Source of the DNA: Verrucomicrobiia bacterium
Lineage (GTDB): Bacteria > Verrucomicrobiota > Verrucomicrobiia > Palsa-1439
Direction of reading: 5' to 3'
Assembly (NCBI GenBank): GCA_022072455.1
Contig: JAJVHY010000012.1
Location: forward strand, 1-64,000
Length of the DNA stretch: 64,000 nucleotides
Shown here: positions 32,003 through 40,892 of the stretch, piece after piece
How positions within the stretch are numbered: position 1 is the first letter of the stretch
How the letters are laid out: each line of letters begins with the position of its first letter
The notes under the pieces: generated by a model
The model's input: the letters and a program-made list of their open reading frames with translations, nothing else
Databases searched by the model: none
What the model was told of the DNA's origin: nothing
Made by a program: the position numbers and the translations under genes

Positions 32003-33640
32003 TTATCGTTCGACGTACCGCTGGGCAATCGGGACGCGGCGGCCGATGCCGAAGGCTTTGGTGGTGACGCGCAAGACCGGCGCGGCTTGCTTGCGTTTGT
32101 ATTCGTTGAGGTCAATCTTGCGGACGATGTCGCGCACCAGTTTTTCGGAGTAGCCGGTTTCTTCGACGATTTCAGCGGCCGATTTGGCTTCTTCGACGTA
32201 GCGCTTGAGGATCGCGTCGAGGATTTCGTACGGCGGCAGGCTGTCCTGATCGGTCTGGTTGGGACGCAATTCGGCGCTCGGCGGCTTGGTGATGCTGGCG
32301 GTCGGGATGATCTCGCCGGTGCGGTTGATGTACCCGGCCAGCTCGTAGACCATCGTCTTCGGCACATCGGCGATGACACCAAGGCCGCCGTTCATGTCGC
32401 CGTACAGCGTGCAGTAGCCGACGGCAAGTTCGCTCTTGTTGCCGGTGGTGAGGAGCATGTGGCCGAATTTGTTCGAGATGGCCATCAGCGTGGTGCCGCG
32501 GATGCGGGCCTGCATGTTTTCTTCGGTCGTGTCCTCCGGCAAGCCGTGGAAAAGGTCACGGAAGCCAGCTTTGAATGTTTGGAAGGCTTCTTGAATCGGG
32601 ATCACTTCGTACCGGATGCCGAGGTTGGCGGCGAGTTGCCGGGCGTCGTCCCGGCTGCCTTGCGAGGAGAACTGCGAGGGCAACGAGATACCCATGACGT
32701 TTTCTTTGCCGAGCGCGGTGACGGCCAGGCAGGCGGTAACCGCCGAGTCAATCCCGCCACTCAGACCGAGCACAACGGATTTGAAGCCGCATTTCTCAAC
32801 GTAATCACGCAGTCCAAGGACCAAGGCGCCGTGGAGGTATTCAATTGGGGAAAAGTTTGAAGGCTGAGCGATGAAGGCGGAAGTCGGAATCTCCACCAGC
32901 ACGAGGTCTTCGCGGAAAGCAGCGCCTTGGGCGAGCAGGTTGCCGGCGGCGTCGAAGGCAAGGCTTTGACCGTCGAAAATGAGTTCGTCATTGCCGCCGA
33001 CCAGGTTGCAGTAAACCAACGGCGCTCCTTGCCGGATGGCGACGGCGCGCAGGAGGTCGGCCCGGGTGCGTTCTTTGCCGAGGTGGAACGGGGACGCGGA
33101 GAGGTTGAGGATCAGGTCCACGGGACCGAACTGCGCGACCGGATCGTGGGAGTACCGGCGGACTTGCCAGTAGCCTTGCGCGTTCCAGATGTCTTCGCAA
33201 ATCGTGACGGCAAGTTTCCGCCCGGCCAACTCGACGATGGGATTGGAGTCGGCAGGTTGGAAGTATCTGTCTTCGTCAAAGACATCGTACGTCGGCAACA
33301 GTGTCTTGCACCGGCGGGCGACGATTCGGCCGCGGTGAATCATGGCCGCGGCATTGAAGTAATCGCGGCCAGGCCGGTGGGGATTGAAATCCACGTAGCC
33401 GGTCAGCAGGGCCGTATCGCCAATGTGACCGGTCAGTTCTTCGAGGGCGTGGAGGTTGTCGGCAACGAACCGGCGTTTCGCCAGCAAGTCACGGGGCGGA
33501 TAGCCGGTAATGGCCAGTTCGGGCGTGACGACCAACTCCGCCCCTGCCGCCACCGCGCGCCGGTAAGCGTCGAGGATGCGCGCCGAGTTGCCGCGCAGGT
33601 CACCGACGGTGGTATTGAGTTGGGCCAAAGCCAAACGCAT
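32003..33640 (-). CDS. nadE: Glutamine-dependent NAD+ synthetase NadE
   Basis: A 545-residue two-domain enzyme converting NaAD to NAD+. The N-terminal nitrilase-like glutaminase has the Glu41, Lys112 and Cys148 triad (TPELAITGYPPRD, KTLLPTY, TICEDIW). The C-terminal synthetase has the ATP loop GLSGGIDSAV near 285. A -10-like TACACT ends 9 nt before the ATG, again with little leader. It is divergent from the hsp20 gene and followed by recN. Confidence 0.97.
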   Translation of the reverse strand: MRLALAQLNTTVGDLRGNSARILDAYRRAVAAGAELVVTPELAITGYPPRDLLAKRRFVADNLHALEELTGHIGDTALLTGYVDFNPHRPGRDYFNAAAMIHRGRIVARRCKTLLPTYDVFDEDRYFQPADSNPIVELAGRKLAVTICEDIWNAQGYWQVRRYSHDPVAQFGPVDLILNLSASPFHLGKERTRADLLRAVAIRQGAPLVYCNLVGGNDELIFDGQSLAFDAAGNLLAQGAAFREDLVLVEIPTSAFIAQPSNFSPIEYLHGALVLGLRDYVEKCGFKSVVLGLSGGIDSAVTACLAVTALGKENVMGISLPSQFSSQGSRDDARQLAANLGIRYEVIPIQEAFQTFKAGFRDLFHGLPEDTTEENMQARIRGTTLMAISNKFGHMLLTTGNKSELAVGYCTLYGDMNGGLGVIADVPKTMVYELAGYINRTGEIIPTASITKPPSAELRPNQTDQDSLPPYEILDAILKRYVEEAKSAAEIVEETGYSEKLVRDIVRKIDLNEYKRKQAAPVLRVTTKAFGIGRRVPIAQRYVER

Positions 33641-33682
33641 TGTGGGCGAAGTGTAAGGATTCCCGGCGGAAAAGCCAGCCGC

Positions 33683-33711
33683 TTGCGTTTTGAGCGAAAT
33701 CGGTCTATTAT
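33683..33711 (+). promoter_or_regulatory. Putative promoter of the hsp20 gene
   Basis: TTGCGT and TATTAT are 17 nt apart. The leader of about 16-20 nt includes AGGATTTGGG as the ribosome site. No inverted repeat such as a CIRCE or ROSE element is visible in the 94-nt gap to nadE. Confidence 0.55.
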
Positions 33712-33734
33712 TTTCGCGCTAGGATTTGGGATTA

Positions 33735-34154
33735 ATGGCCAAGCATCTTACTGACACAGTTTCACAGAGTTTTGCGTACCTGAGCCTTTCAGCCAACGCC
33801 AACCACAGCGCGTGGACTCCCAACACTGACGTTTACGAAACCCCCGACCATCTCGTCGTCAAGATGGAACTGGCCGGCATTGACCGCGAGGATCTCGAAA
33901 TCACGTTGAATGACCGGCTGTTGCTGGTGCGCGGTTACCGGCGGGATCCGTGCCGGCAACGGCAGCATCGCTGTTCGTTCCGCCAAATGGAGATTGATTA
34001 CGGGTATTTCGAGCGCCGCATTGTCATCCCCCGATCCGTGGACGGCGCCAATGTGCGGGCGACGTTTCTCAATGGGTTTCTCCACATCGAGCTGCCGAAA
34101 GCGCAGCATGCCACCCATACGGCAGTCACCGTCATCATCGAACAACCGAACTGA
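33735..34154 (+). CDS. Small heat shock protein Hsp20 (alpha-crystallin family)
   Basis: A 139-residue holdase chaperone. The alpha-crystallin domain runs from about residue 28 (WTPNTDVYETPDHLVVKMELAGIDREDLEI) to the end, with the GYFERRIVIPRSVD segment and the conserved A-x-x-x-NGFLHIELPK motif. The N-terminal arm is short, and no C-terminal I-x-I tail is obvious, which is usually needed for large oligomers, although VIIEQPN could serve. ATG 33735 (AGGA upstream) is chosen over TTG 33726. It is followed by lon, pairing a chaperone with a stress protease. Confidence 0.94.
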   Translation: MAKHLTDTVSQSFAYLSLSANANHSAWTPNTDVYETPDHLVVKMELAGIDREDLEITLNDRLLLVRGYRRDPCRQRQHRCSFRQMEIDYGYFERRIVIPRSVDGANVRATFLNGFLHIELPKAQHATHTAVTVIIEQPN

Positions 34155-34215
34155 CTGCCGGTTTTCTGCTTGAAACCCATGCAGCGGTCAGCGCATCGTG
34201 GAGCACGGCGCGAAC

Positions 34216-36585
34216 ATGGACGACCTTCCACAACAGGAGACCGGGACGCCAAGCAGCCAGAAGCTTTCGCTGCCGGATATTCCGGCCCACTTGCCGATCC
34301 TCCCGTTGAGCGACGTGGTGGTGCTGCCGTACATGATCGCGCCGCTGTTGATCACCAGTCCGAACTCAATCCGTTTGATTGACGACGTCGTGGCCGGCGA
34401 CCGGCTGATCGGGGTCACGCTCCAGAGAAATCCTGACGACGAACATCCCCGTGCCGATCAACTCCAGAAGGTCGGCTGCATCGCGCGCGTCAATCGAATG
34501 CTCAAATTTCCCGACGACAGCGTGCGGGTGCTGATCCAAGGCTTGAAGCGGATGCGGATCGCGGAGGTCATCGGCGAGAAGCCGTACCTCGTCGCCACCG
34601 TTGCGCCGGTGGAGGACGAGGTGCAAGGCGGCTTGGAGTTGACCGCCTTCACCCGCAACGTCAGCAAACAATTTCAGGAAATCGTCGACCTGACTCCCAA
34701 CCTGCCGGACGAACTCAAGGTCGCCGTGCTCAACATTGACGACCCGAGCAAGCTTGCCGACGTGATCACCGCGAACCTGAACCTGCCGCTAGAAGAAAAA
34801 CAGACGCTCCTGGAAACGCACGACGTCCGGCTGCGGCTCAGCCTGCTCAGCACGTGGTTGAACCGGGAACTCGAAGTCCTCCATCTCGGCAGCGAAATCC
34901 AAAGCAAAGTCAGTAACGCCCTCTCGAAAAGCCAGCGTGACTATTTCCTCCGCGAACAACTCAAGCAGATCCAAAACGAGTTGGGCGAAGGCGGCGACGG
35001 CAGCAGCGAAATCAAGGAGCTCCGCGAAAAGATCGAAAAAGCCAACATGCCGGCGGAAGTCAAGAAGGTCGCCAACAAGGAACTCGACCGGCTTGCGGCC
35101 ATCCCGGCGGCGTCGGCGGAGTACACCGTCGCCCGCACCTACCTCGACTGGCTCGTGATGTTGCCGTGGAGCAAACGCAGCGAGGACAAACTCGATGTCA
35201 TCCGCGCCAAACGGATCCTCGACGAGGATCACTATGATCTCGAACAGGTCAAGAAACGCATCCTCGAATATCTCAGCGTTCTGAAGCTGAAAAGCAATGA
35301 CGGCCCCGGCAAGGGGCCGATTCTCTGTTTTGTCGGCCCGCCCGGTGTCGGCAAAACGTCGCTCGGTATGAGCATCGCCCGCGCGCTCGGCCGGAAGTTC
35401 ATGCGCATCTCCCTCGGCGGCGTCCGCGACGAAGCGGAAATCCGCGGGCACCGCCGCACCTACATCGGCGCGTTACCGGGACGCATCATTCAGGGCTTGC
35501 GGCGCGTCGAAAGTAATAACCCGGTCTTCATGCTCGATGAAATCGACAAGGTCGGCGCCGATTTTCGCGGCGACCCAAGTGCCGCGTTGCTCGAAGTGCT
35601 CGATCCACAACAGAACAATTCGTTCTCCGACCACTACCTCGAACTGCCGTTTGATTTGTCGCACGTGATGTTCATCACGACGGCCAACCTGCTCGAACCG
35701 ATCCCGCCCGCGTTGCGCGACCGGATGGAAGTGATTGAACTCCCCGGCTACACCGAGGAAGACAAACGCCACATCGCCACGAAATACCTGATTCCCCGGC
35801 AACTCAGCGAACACGGTCTAAAACCCGAGCAACTCCGGATCCAGCCCCCCGCCCTGGCCGGCATCATCCGCGCCTACACCCGCGAAGCCGGTGTCCGTAA
35901 TCTCGAACGCCAGATTGCAACGATTTGCCGGCGCACGGCACGGAAGATCGTCGAAAAGAAATCGAAGTCCGTTACCGTCACCAAAGCGAACCTCAAGGAG
36001 TTCCTCGGCGCACCGGAATTCTTCCACGAAGCCGTCGAGCGCAGCACCGAACCCGGCGTGGCGGTCGGGCTGGCGTGGACGAGTGTCGGCGGCGACATCC
36101 TCTTTGTCGAAGCCACCCAAATGCCCGGCAAAGGCCAACTCATCCTGACCGGCTCACTGGGTGATGTGATGAAAGAAAGCGTGCAAGCCGCCTTGAGTTA
36201 CGTGCGGTCGCATGCCGGCTTGCTGAAGATTGACGCGGCCCAATTCGAGAAGTCGGATTTCCACGTCCACGTCCCCGCCGGTGCGATTCCGAAAGACGGC
36301 CCCTCCGCCGGTATCACAATGGCGGTGGCGTTGGTGTCGTTGCTCACCAAGCGGCCGGTCAAACCCGCGACAGCAATGACCGGCGAGATTACGTTGCGCG
36401 GCAAAATCCTGCCGGTCGGCGGCATCAAAGAAAAAGTCCTCGCCGCCAGCCGGTCCGGCGTGCGGACGATTCTCTTGCCGGAACAGAATCGCAAGGACCT
36501 CGCTGATATTCCGTCCGAAGTCCGCAAGAAGTTAAAATTTGTCTTCGTCCGGACGATTGCCGAAGCCGTCACAGTGGCGTTGTAG
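34216..36585 (+). CDS. lon: ATP-dependent protease Lon (LonA)
   Basis: A 789-residue LonA that degrades misfolded proteins in the cytoplasm. The N-terminal substrate domain (LPILPLSDVVVLPYM) and a coiled-coil region lead to the AAA+ module with Walker A GPPGVGKTS near 374 and Walker B FMLDEIDK. The protease domain has the Ser-Lys dyad, Ser697 in DGPSAGIT and Lys738 in GGIKEK. ATG 34216 is preferred; a GTG at 34198 would add 6 residues, and neither has a clear Shine-Dalgarno. It lies about 60 nt after hsp20, probably in one heat-stress transcript. Confidence 0.97.
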   Translation: MDDLPQQETGTPSSQKLSLPDIPAHLPILPLSDVVVLPYMIAPLLITSPNSIRLIDDVVAGDRLIGVTLQRNPDDEHPRADQLQKVGCIARVNRMLKFPDDSVRVLIQGLKRMRIAEVIGEKPYLVATVAPVEDEVQGGLELTAFTRNVSKQFQEIVDLTPNLPDELKVAVLNIDDPSKLADVITANLNLPLEEKQTLLETHDVRLRLSLLSTWLNRELEVLHLGSEIQSKVSNALSKSQRDYFLREQLKQIQNELGEGGDGSSEIKELREKIEKANMPAEVKKVANKELDRLAAIPAASAEYTVARTYLDWLVMLPWSKRSEDKLDVIRAKRILDEDHYDLEQVKKRILEYLSVLKLKSNDGPGKGPILCFVGPPGVGKTSLGMSIARALGRKFMRISLGGVRDEAEIRGHRRTYIGALPGRIIQGLRRVESNNPVFMLDEIDKVGADFRGDPSAALLEVLDPQQNNSFSDHYLELPFDLSHVMFITTANLLEPIPPALRDRMEVIELPGYTEEDKRHIATKYLIPRQLSEHGLKPEQLRIQPPALAGIIRAYTREAGVRNLERQIATICRRTARKIVEKKSKSVTVTKANLKEFLGAPEFFHEAVERSTEPGVAVGLAWTSVGGDILFVEATQMPGKGQLILTGSLGDVMKESVQAALSYVRSHAGLLKIDAAQFEKSDFHVHVPAGAIPKDGPSAGITMAVALVSLLTKRPVKPATAMTGEITLRGKILPVGGIKEKVLAASRSGVRTILLPEQNRKDLADIPSEVRKKLKFVFVRTIAEAVTVAL

Positions 36586-36694
36586 CCTCCGACGTAAGGA
36601 GATGGAGTTATGGGGCCGGCGGCACTTCCGCAAAACAGCGACTGTAGTGATCTGTAAAATGTTAAGCGCAGGTTGCCGAAATGATCTTTTCGGT

Positions 36695-36769
36695 TGTAGC
36701 CGCGCTTCTGTGAAGCGCGGGTCAGTCAATTCAGAATGAAAATCGGCGCTTCACAGAAGCGCCACTACA
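36695..36769. repeat. REPIN-like pair of inverted hairpins
   Basis: Two perfect 8-bp hairpins, CGCGCTTC-TGT-GAAGCGCG (36701-36719) and GGCGCTTC-ACA-GAAGCGCC (36745-36763), are inverted copies of each other including flanking TGTAG/CTACA. This is the layout of a REPIN, two REP units head to tail. They may also end lon transcripts, though no U-run follows. The rest of the 265-bp spacer holds a CTCCGACGTAAGGAG mini-palindrome near 36587 and no gene. Confidence 0.78.
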
Positions 36770-36850
36770 CCAGAGGCGCCGGATTTCGATTTGGGCACCA
36801 TACCATTGAGGCATGCCGTTAAAACCAGCTCATGGACTATGCGAATTTGG

Positions 36851-37225
36851 CTAAGGGTTGTTGACGGGCAAGCGATCACGCCTCGGGCGGTTCTCTGAGG
36901 TTAGTGGCATGGCGCTGTACTCATTGGCAGTGTTGACCGGCAAATAGCGCGGGACGTTGTTGGCTGAAAAATCTGTAATAATGCCGCTAGAATTGACGAT
37001 GAAATTCTGCCGCCCAATCTGGATGAAGCCGTTCCGGTCGTGCCACGTTCGTTTCCACGTGTAAACACTGGATCCGTCTGGAAGGCTGATTTGGGTGTCA
37101 GGCGCCCCATAACGCGCAATCAACTTGGATTCGGGCTGACCAACCCATGTCTGCATGACTTCATTGGTAGTAGCACACGCCGTCAGAAGGACGACCAGCC
37201 CGGCAAAAATTGCGGAAGGTTTCAT
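36851..37225 (-). CDS. Small putative lipoprotein
   Basis: A 124-residue lipoprotein. The signal MKPSAIFAGLVVLLTAC has the lipobox LTAC with Cys17. The mature part is of the small beta-barrel type with VMQTWVGQPESKLIARYGAPDTQISLPDGSSVYTW, a pattern like SmpA/BamE-type or related outer-membrane lipoprotein domains that begin with W-G-x-x-x-x-x-L. The exact role is unknown. ATG 37225 is chosen over the track's 37249 because the promoter -10 ends 6 nt before it. Confidence 0.82.
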   Translation of the reverse strand: MKPSAIFAGLVVLLTACATTNEVMQTWVGQPESKLIARYGAPDTQISLPDGSSVYTWKRTWHDRNGFIQIGRQNFIVNSSGIITDFSANNVPRYLPVNTANEYSAMPLTSENRPRRDRLPVNNP

Positions 37226-37231
37226 GACCGA

Positions 37232-37260
37232 GTTGTAGTGATTTCTCACTTACCTTCCAA
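37232..37260 (-). promoter_or_regulatory. Putative leaderless promoter of the lipoprotein gene
   Basis: On the minus strand TTGGAA (37255-37260), 17 nt, TACAAC (37232-37237), then 6 nt to the ATG at 37225. No Shine-Dalgarno is present. Confidence 0.55.
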
Positions 37261-37287
37261 GCCGATTCTACGGCACGGCCAACGCGT

Positions 37288-40161
37288 TTAGGGCTCGACC
37301 CGCACCCGGTAAAACCGCTTGGGCTGGCCGATGGCGGAACCATCCGTCCAGTTCGTCTGCGACGTGGTCGCGGTGACGGTGGTCAGGTTCGACCAGGTGT
37401 TACCGGCATCGTCACGAAAGTCGACGGCGTATGTCTTGCCGGGCACGGCGGTCCAATCCAATCGGAACCCACCGGGATTCACATCCAAATCCGTCACTCG
37501 TAACACCGAGCCGGCAGCGTTGGGATTGGTGCCGGCCAGCGCCTCGGCGCCGTCCGACATTCCATCACCGTCGGTGTCGGCCTTGGTCGGATCGGTGATT
37601 TGAGCATTCGGGTTGGCGGCCGTCAGGAGATTATTGACCCCGGTCAGTTCTTCTTGATCGGTCAAGCCGTCGGTGTCGGTGTCCACGATTTCCGTGGCCG
37701 TGACGGCTGTGGTGGCGTTGCTGGCGAAGCGGGTGTCGTGGACGGTGAGTTGAAAGGTGAGGACGGTGTTCAGATTCGTGGTCAGGGTGAAGCCGGCAGT
37801 CGCGGCGTTGGAGTTGATGAGCGCGACCGGGTAGCCGGTCAGTTGCACCCACTCGTAACTCACCGGCAACCCGCTCGGGGCGGCGGACGCGGTGCCGTTG
37901 AGGGTTACCGGCAGGCCGGCTTCGCGGGTTTGATTCGTGCCGGCGTTGGCCACCGGCAAGTCGAGGGCGAGGTCGCGTGTGTTGACGGCCAGCCAATTGG
38001 TGACGTTATTCCCGTCATTGCCGGCGGGGACAACGCCGGTGCGGGCACCGGCGCTGGCGGTCGCGTAGGCGGCTGCCGCGAGATGGAGTTGCGGCGGGAA
38101 TGTCCCAAACCGGTTGGCCAAATCCAGTGTGCCTTCGAGCACTCCGTTGTTGAAGGTGCCGTTGTTGTTGAGGCCGGAGGTCATGGAGTCGAAGGCCGGG
38201 AAGTTGGTAAAAAATTGTTCGGCGGGGCCGTACCAGCGCTGGAACGCGTTGTCGTTTTCGTCGGCCACGAACGCATTCCATTGCATGATGGTGCCGGTCT
38301 TGCCCCAGTTGGCGGACCGGTTGGTGCTGAGGACGCTGTTGAGATAGATGAAGTTGTCGCCGCCCTCGCCGGCATCTTGGCTGGCGACGTACAGGTGGTT
38401 GGCGCGGATGGCGGCGTAGAGGCGCAGGCCGTTGTCGGCGCGCAGCCACGCGGCATCGTCCAGTAACCCATCCATTTTGAACGGTTGGCCGATTTCGAGG
38501 CTGAACTCATCGATCGTTGCCCCGTTCATATCGAATTGTTGCAACGTCAGGCGCGTGCCGTTGATGTCGACAAGCGTGTAACTGTAGATGTCATTGCGCA
38601 GGACGGCGGAGTAATCTTTGCGCGGACTGGGCGTGTACAAGCCGGCGCCGCAGGCGCCCGAGGTGACGTAATAAACACCATTGATGGCGTTGATGCGTTC
38701 GTACCAGTGGTTGTGTCCTTGGAAAACGATCTGCACACCAAATTGGGCGAACAACGGCGTCAGGTTGTTTTTGACTGTCGCTTGATCATCGTGCCCGCCA
38801 ACACTCGTCCACGGGGGCCGATGCAGGAAGACAAATTTCCACGGGGCGGTCGCCGCCGCCAAGTCGTTGGAAACCCAGGTACGGATCGCGTTGATGATCG
38901 CGGTCTGATTATCCTGAAACGGCTCGGTATCGATGACGACGCAATGGGCGTTGCCGTATTGGAAGGAATAATTCTTCTCGATCTGACCGGCAGGCCCGTT
39001 GGTCGGCATGAAAAAATAATCCACCGACCATTGGCCATTGGCGGTGTCCACATCATGGTTGCCGAGCGTGACGAACGTCGGCACCCGCGCCATGGTCGGT
39101 CCGTAGAGTTTGAACCAGAACGGATCGTACGTGCCCGGCGCGCCGTCGGAATTTCCGCCCGCGGCGCCGGTCTGGCCGTAAACGTTGTCACCGACCGTGA
39201 TTTTGAAATCGAAATCGGTGCGCTCGTTGATCCGGGCCGCGATGTTGGTCATGCCAGTCGAGCCCTGACCGAAGTCGCCGATCACGACAAACCGGAACGG
39301 CTGGTCGGCGGTGCGTTTGGTGCGGAAATACCCGCCCGCGCTCAGCGTCACGCCGCCGCTGCGAACCCGGTAGTAGTAGTTGGTGTTGGCGGCCAGCCCC
39401 GGCAACGAGACGACATGCTCACGAACCAGCGTCACATCGGTAACCGTGCCGGCCTCGTACGCCGGGGTCAGTCCATAATCCACTGCGCTATCCGTCAGCG
39501 CATCCGTCCGCCACACGACCGTGACCTTGTCCGCGTCCGGCATCTGAATGAACGGCCCGCGCACCAAGGTGACATTGGTATAGAGTTCAACGATCAACGA
39601 AAAGTCCGAACTGCCTAACGACGTATTATGCCCCGACACCGCGAGGACATTATTGCCGTTCAACAGCACCGCCGGATTCAGGGCGATGAACTCTTTCTCA
39701 TTCGGCGTGCCGCTCCCCTCGCCGCGGGATGCCTCGTGGTTGCCGGACGCCAACGTGGTGTGCGTCACCGTTCCGCCCGGCATATTCCGCCGCGCCACTT
39801 CCGTCCCGTTCAAGTACACCACAATCCCGTCGTCATAATCGGCACCGAGCGACAGTCGGCTGATCCCGTTCGTGTCCGTGATGGTGAATGACCGGCGAAT
39901 GAAAACTGACGCATACGAATTCTGCATGTCAGAGAAAACTGTCAAATCATCCGCGTCTCCATAACCGAACCCGCCCGGCGCCGGCCCGCCCCACGTACTG
40001 TCCACGAAACCCACCTGCGTCCAATTGGTGCCGCCTTGCGTTGGCGGCGTGGAACTTCCCTTGTAATACCGCCAGGAGTCACCCTCACCGATCACCCGTT
40101 CGGCCTGAGCCATGGCGGCGATGAGCGACAAGCCCGCCAACACGACCACTCGGATTTTCAT
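37288..40161 (-). CDS. Large secreted purple-acid-phosphatase-like metallophosphoesterase
   Basis: A 957-residue exported protein (signal peptide about 20 residues, ending AMAQA). In order: an N-terminal beta-sandwich with DDGIVVYLNGTEVAR; a Fn3-like PAP N-domain (about 205-290); a calcineurin-type phosphoesterase with GDFG, GDNVYG, GNHD, FLHRPPW and GHNHWYER; a DOMON-like domain (about 570-720); a PKD-like domain; a Ca-binding TSP3-type stretch (DTDGDGMSDGAE); and a C-terminal module ending RFYRV. It probably releases phosphate from organic esters outside the cell. AGAGG lies 6 nt before the ATG; the gene follows the hexapeptide-repeat gene by 10 nt. Confidence 0.93.
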   Translation of the reverse strand: MKIRVVVLAGLSLIAAMAQAERVIGEGDSWRYYKGSSTPPTQGGTNWTQVGFVDSTWGGPAPGGFGYGDADDLTVFSDMQNSYASVFIRRSFTITDTNGISRLSLGADYDDGIVVYLNGTEVARRNMPGGTVTHTTLASGNHEASRGEGSGTPNEKEFIALNPAVLLNGNNVLAVSGHNTSLGSSDFSLIVELYTNVTLVRGPFIQMPDADKVTVVWRTDALTDSAVDYGLTPAYEAGTVTDVTLVREHVVSLPGLAANTNYYYRVRSGGVTLSAGGYFRTKRTADQPFRFVVIGDFGQGSTGMTNIAARINERTDFDFKITVGDNVYGQTGAAGGNSDGAPGTYDPFWFKLYGPTMARVPTFVTLGNHDVDTANGQWSVDYFFMPTNGPAGQIEKNYSFQYGNAHCVVIDTEPFQDNQTAIINAIRTWVSNDLAAATAPWKFVFLHRPPWTSVGGHDDQATVKNNLTPLFAQFGVQIVFQGHNHWYERINAINGVYYVTSGACGAGLYTPSPRKDYSAVLRNDIYSYTLVDINGTRLTLQQFDMNGATIDEFSLEIGQPFKMDGLLDDAAWLRADNGLRLYAAIRANHLYVASQDAGEGGDNFIYLNSVLSTNRSANWGKTGTIMQWNAFVADENDNAFQRWYGPAEQFFTNFPAFDSMTSGLNNNGTFNNGVLEGTLDLANRFGTFPPQLHLAAAAYATASAGARTGVVPAGNDGNNVTNWLAVNTRDLALDLPVANAGTNQTREAGLPVTLNGTASAAPSGLPVSYEWVQLTGYPVALINSNAATAGFTLTTNLNTVLTFQLTVHDTRFASNATTAVTATEIVDTDTDGLTDQEELTGVNNLLTAANPNAQITDPTKADTDGDGMSDGAEALAGTNPNAAGSVLRVTDLDVNPGGFRLDWTAVPGKTYAVDFRDDAGNTWSNLTTVTATTSQTNWTDGSAIGQPKRFYRVRVEP

Positions 40162-40171
40162 GCCATACCTC

Positions 40172-40837
40172 TTACTTTCGCCGAATCACCAAATCATGTT
40201 GTTGGCGCAGTTTCACCACCCGGTCTGCCGGGCACACGCCGCGCCACAACACATTTGGATACAAAATCGAATTCCGCCCAATGATACTGCCGGGATTCAA
40301 CACGCAATTACATCCAATATCCGCCCCATCGCCGAGGATCGCCCCGAACTTCCGCAACCCGGTATCCCGCTCGCCCACCCAGACATTTCCTTTCAGCGCT
40401 TTCACATTCGACAAAATCACCCCGGCGCCGAGGTGCGCTTTCGCGCCGAGAATCGAATCGCCGACATAACTGAAGTGCGGCACCTGACAGCCATCGAACA
40501 GCACACAGCCCTTGAACTCGCTCGCATTCCCCAGCACGCAGCCATTCCCGACCATGACATTCTCGCGGATATACGCGCTCGACCGGATCTGGCAATTCTC
40601 GCCGATGATCGCCGGCCCGTTGATCACCGCCCCGTGTTCGATCACCGTCCCCTTCCCGATGAACACCTGTTCCCCGATGAACGGCGTCCCGCGCACTGTC
40701 CCCAATTGTGCCGGCCGCAAATGCGCCTTCACAAACCCCGGCAACTTCTTCAACGCGTCCCACGCAAACTCGCAGCCATCGAACAATTGCGGAAAACCAA
40801 ACTGCCGCAAGTCGAGCAAATCTTCAGGTCGGAACAT
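40172..40837 (-). CDS. Hexapeptide-repeat (left-handed beta-helix) transferase, GlmU-C-like
   Basis: A 221-residue protein built mainly of hexapeptide repeats (about residues 50-200), such as IGEQVF IGKGTV IEHGAV INGPAI IGENCQ IRSSAY IRENVM. The pattern resembles the C-terminal acetyltransferase or UDP-GlcNAc diphosphorylase-like half of sugar-nucleotide enzymes; no N-terminal nucleotidyltransferase domain is present. The HFSYVGDSILG segment carries the His expected in GlmU-type acetyltransferases. It may act on UDP-sugars for envelope synthesis. The start is supported by a -10 element 6 nt upstream of the ATG. Confidence 0.88.
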   Translation of the reverse strand: MFRPEDLLDLRQFGFPQLFDGCEFAWDALKKLPGFVKAHLRPAQLGTVRGTPFIGEQVFIGKGTVIEHGAVINGPAIIGENCQIRSSAYIRENVMVGNGCVLGNASEFKGCVLFDGCQVPHFSYVGDSILGAKAHLGAGVILSNVKALKGNVWVGERDTGLRKFGAILGDGADIGCNCVLNPGSIIGRNSILYPNVLWRGVCPADRVVKLRQQHDLVIRRK

Positions 40838-40843
40838 GCCGGC

Positions 40844-40886
40844 ACTGTAGCCCGTTGTTGCACAACTGAAAAGCTCTGATTACCAT
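40844..40886. promoter_or_regulatory. Overlapping divergent leaderless promoters
   Basis: In the 55-nt gap, the minus strand has TTTTCA-N17-TACAGT then 6 nt to ATG 40837, and the plus strand has TTGCAC-N17-TACCAT then 6 nt to ATG 40893. In both cases the 6 nt are GCCGGC. The two promoters interlock, so they should compete. Confidence 0.55.
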
Positions 40887-40892
40887 GCCGGC

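Noticed and set aside
38485-39618. 377-residue plus-strand ORF
   Set aside because: Antisense to the metallophosphatase catalytic domain; no motif of its own.
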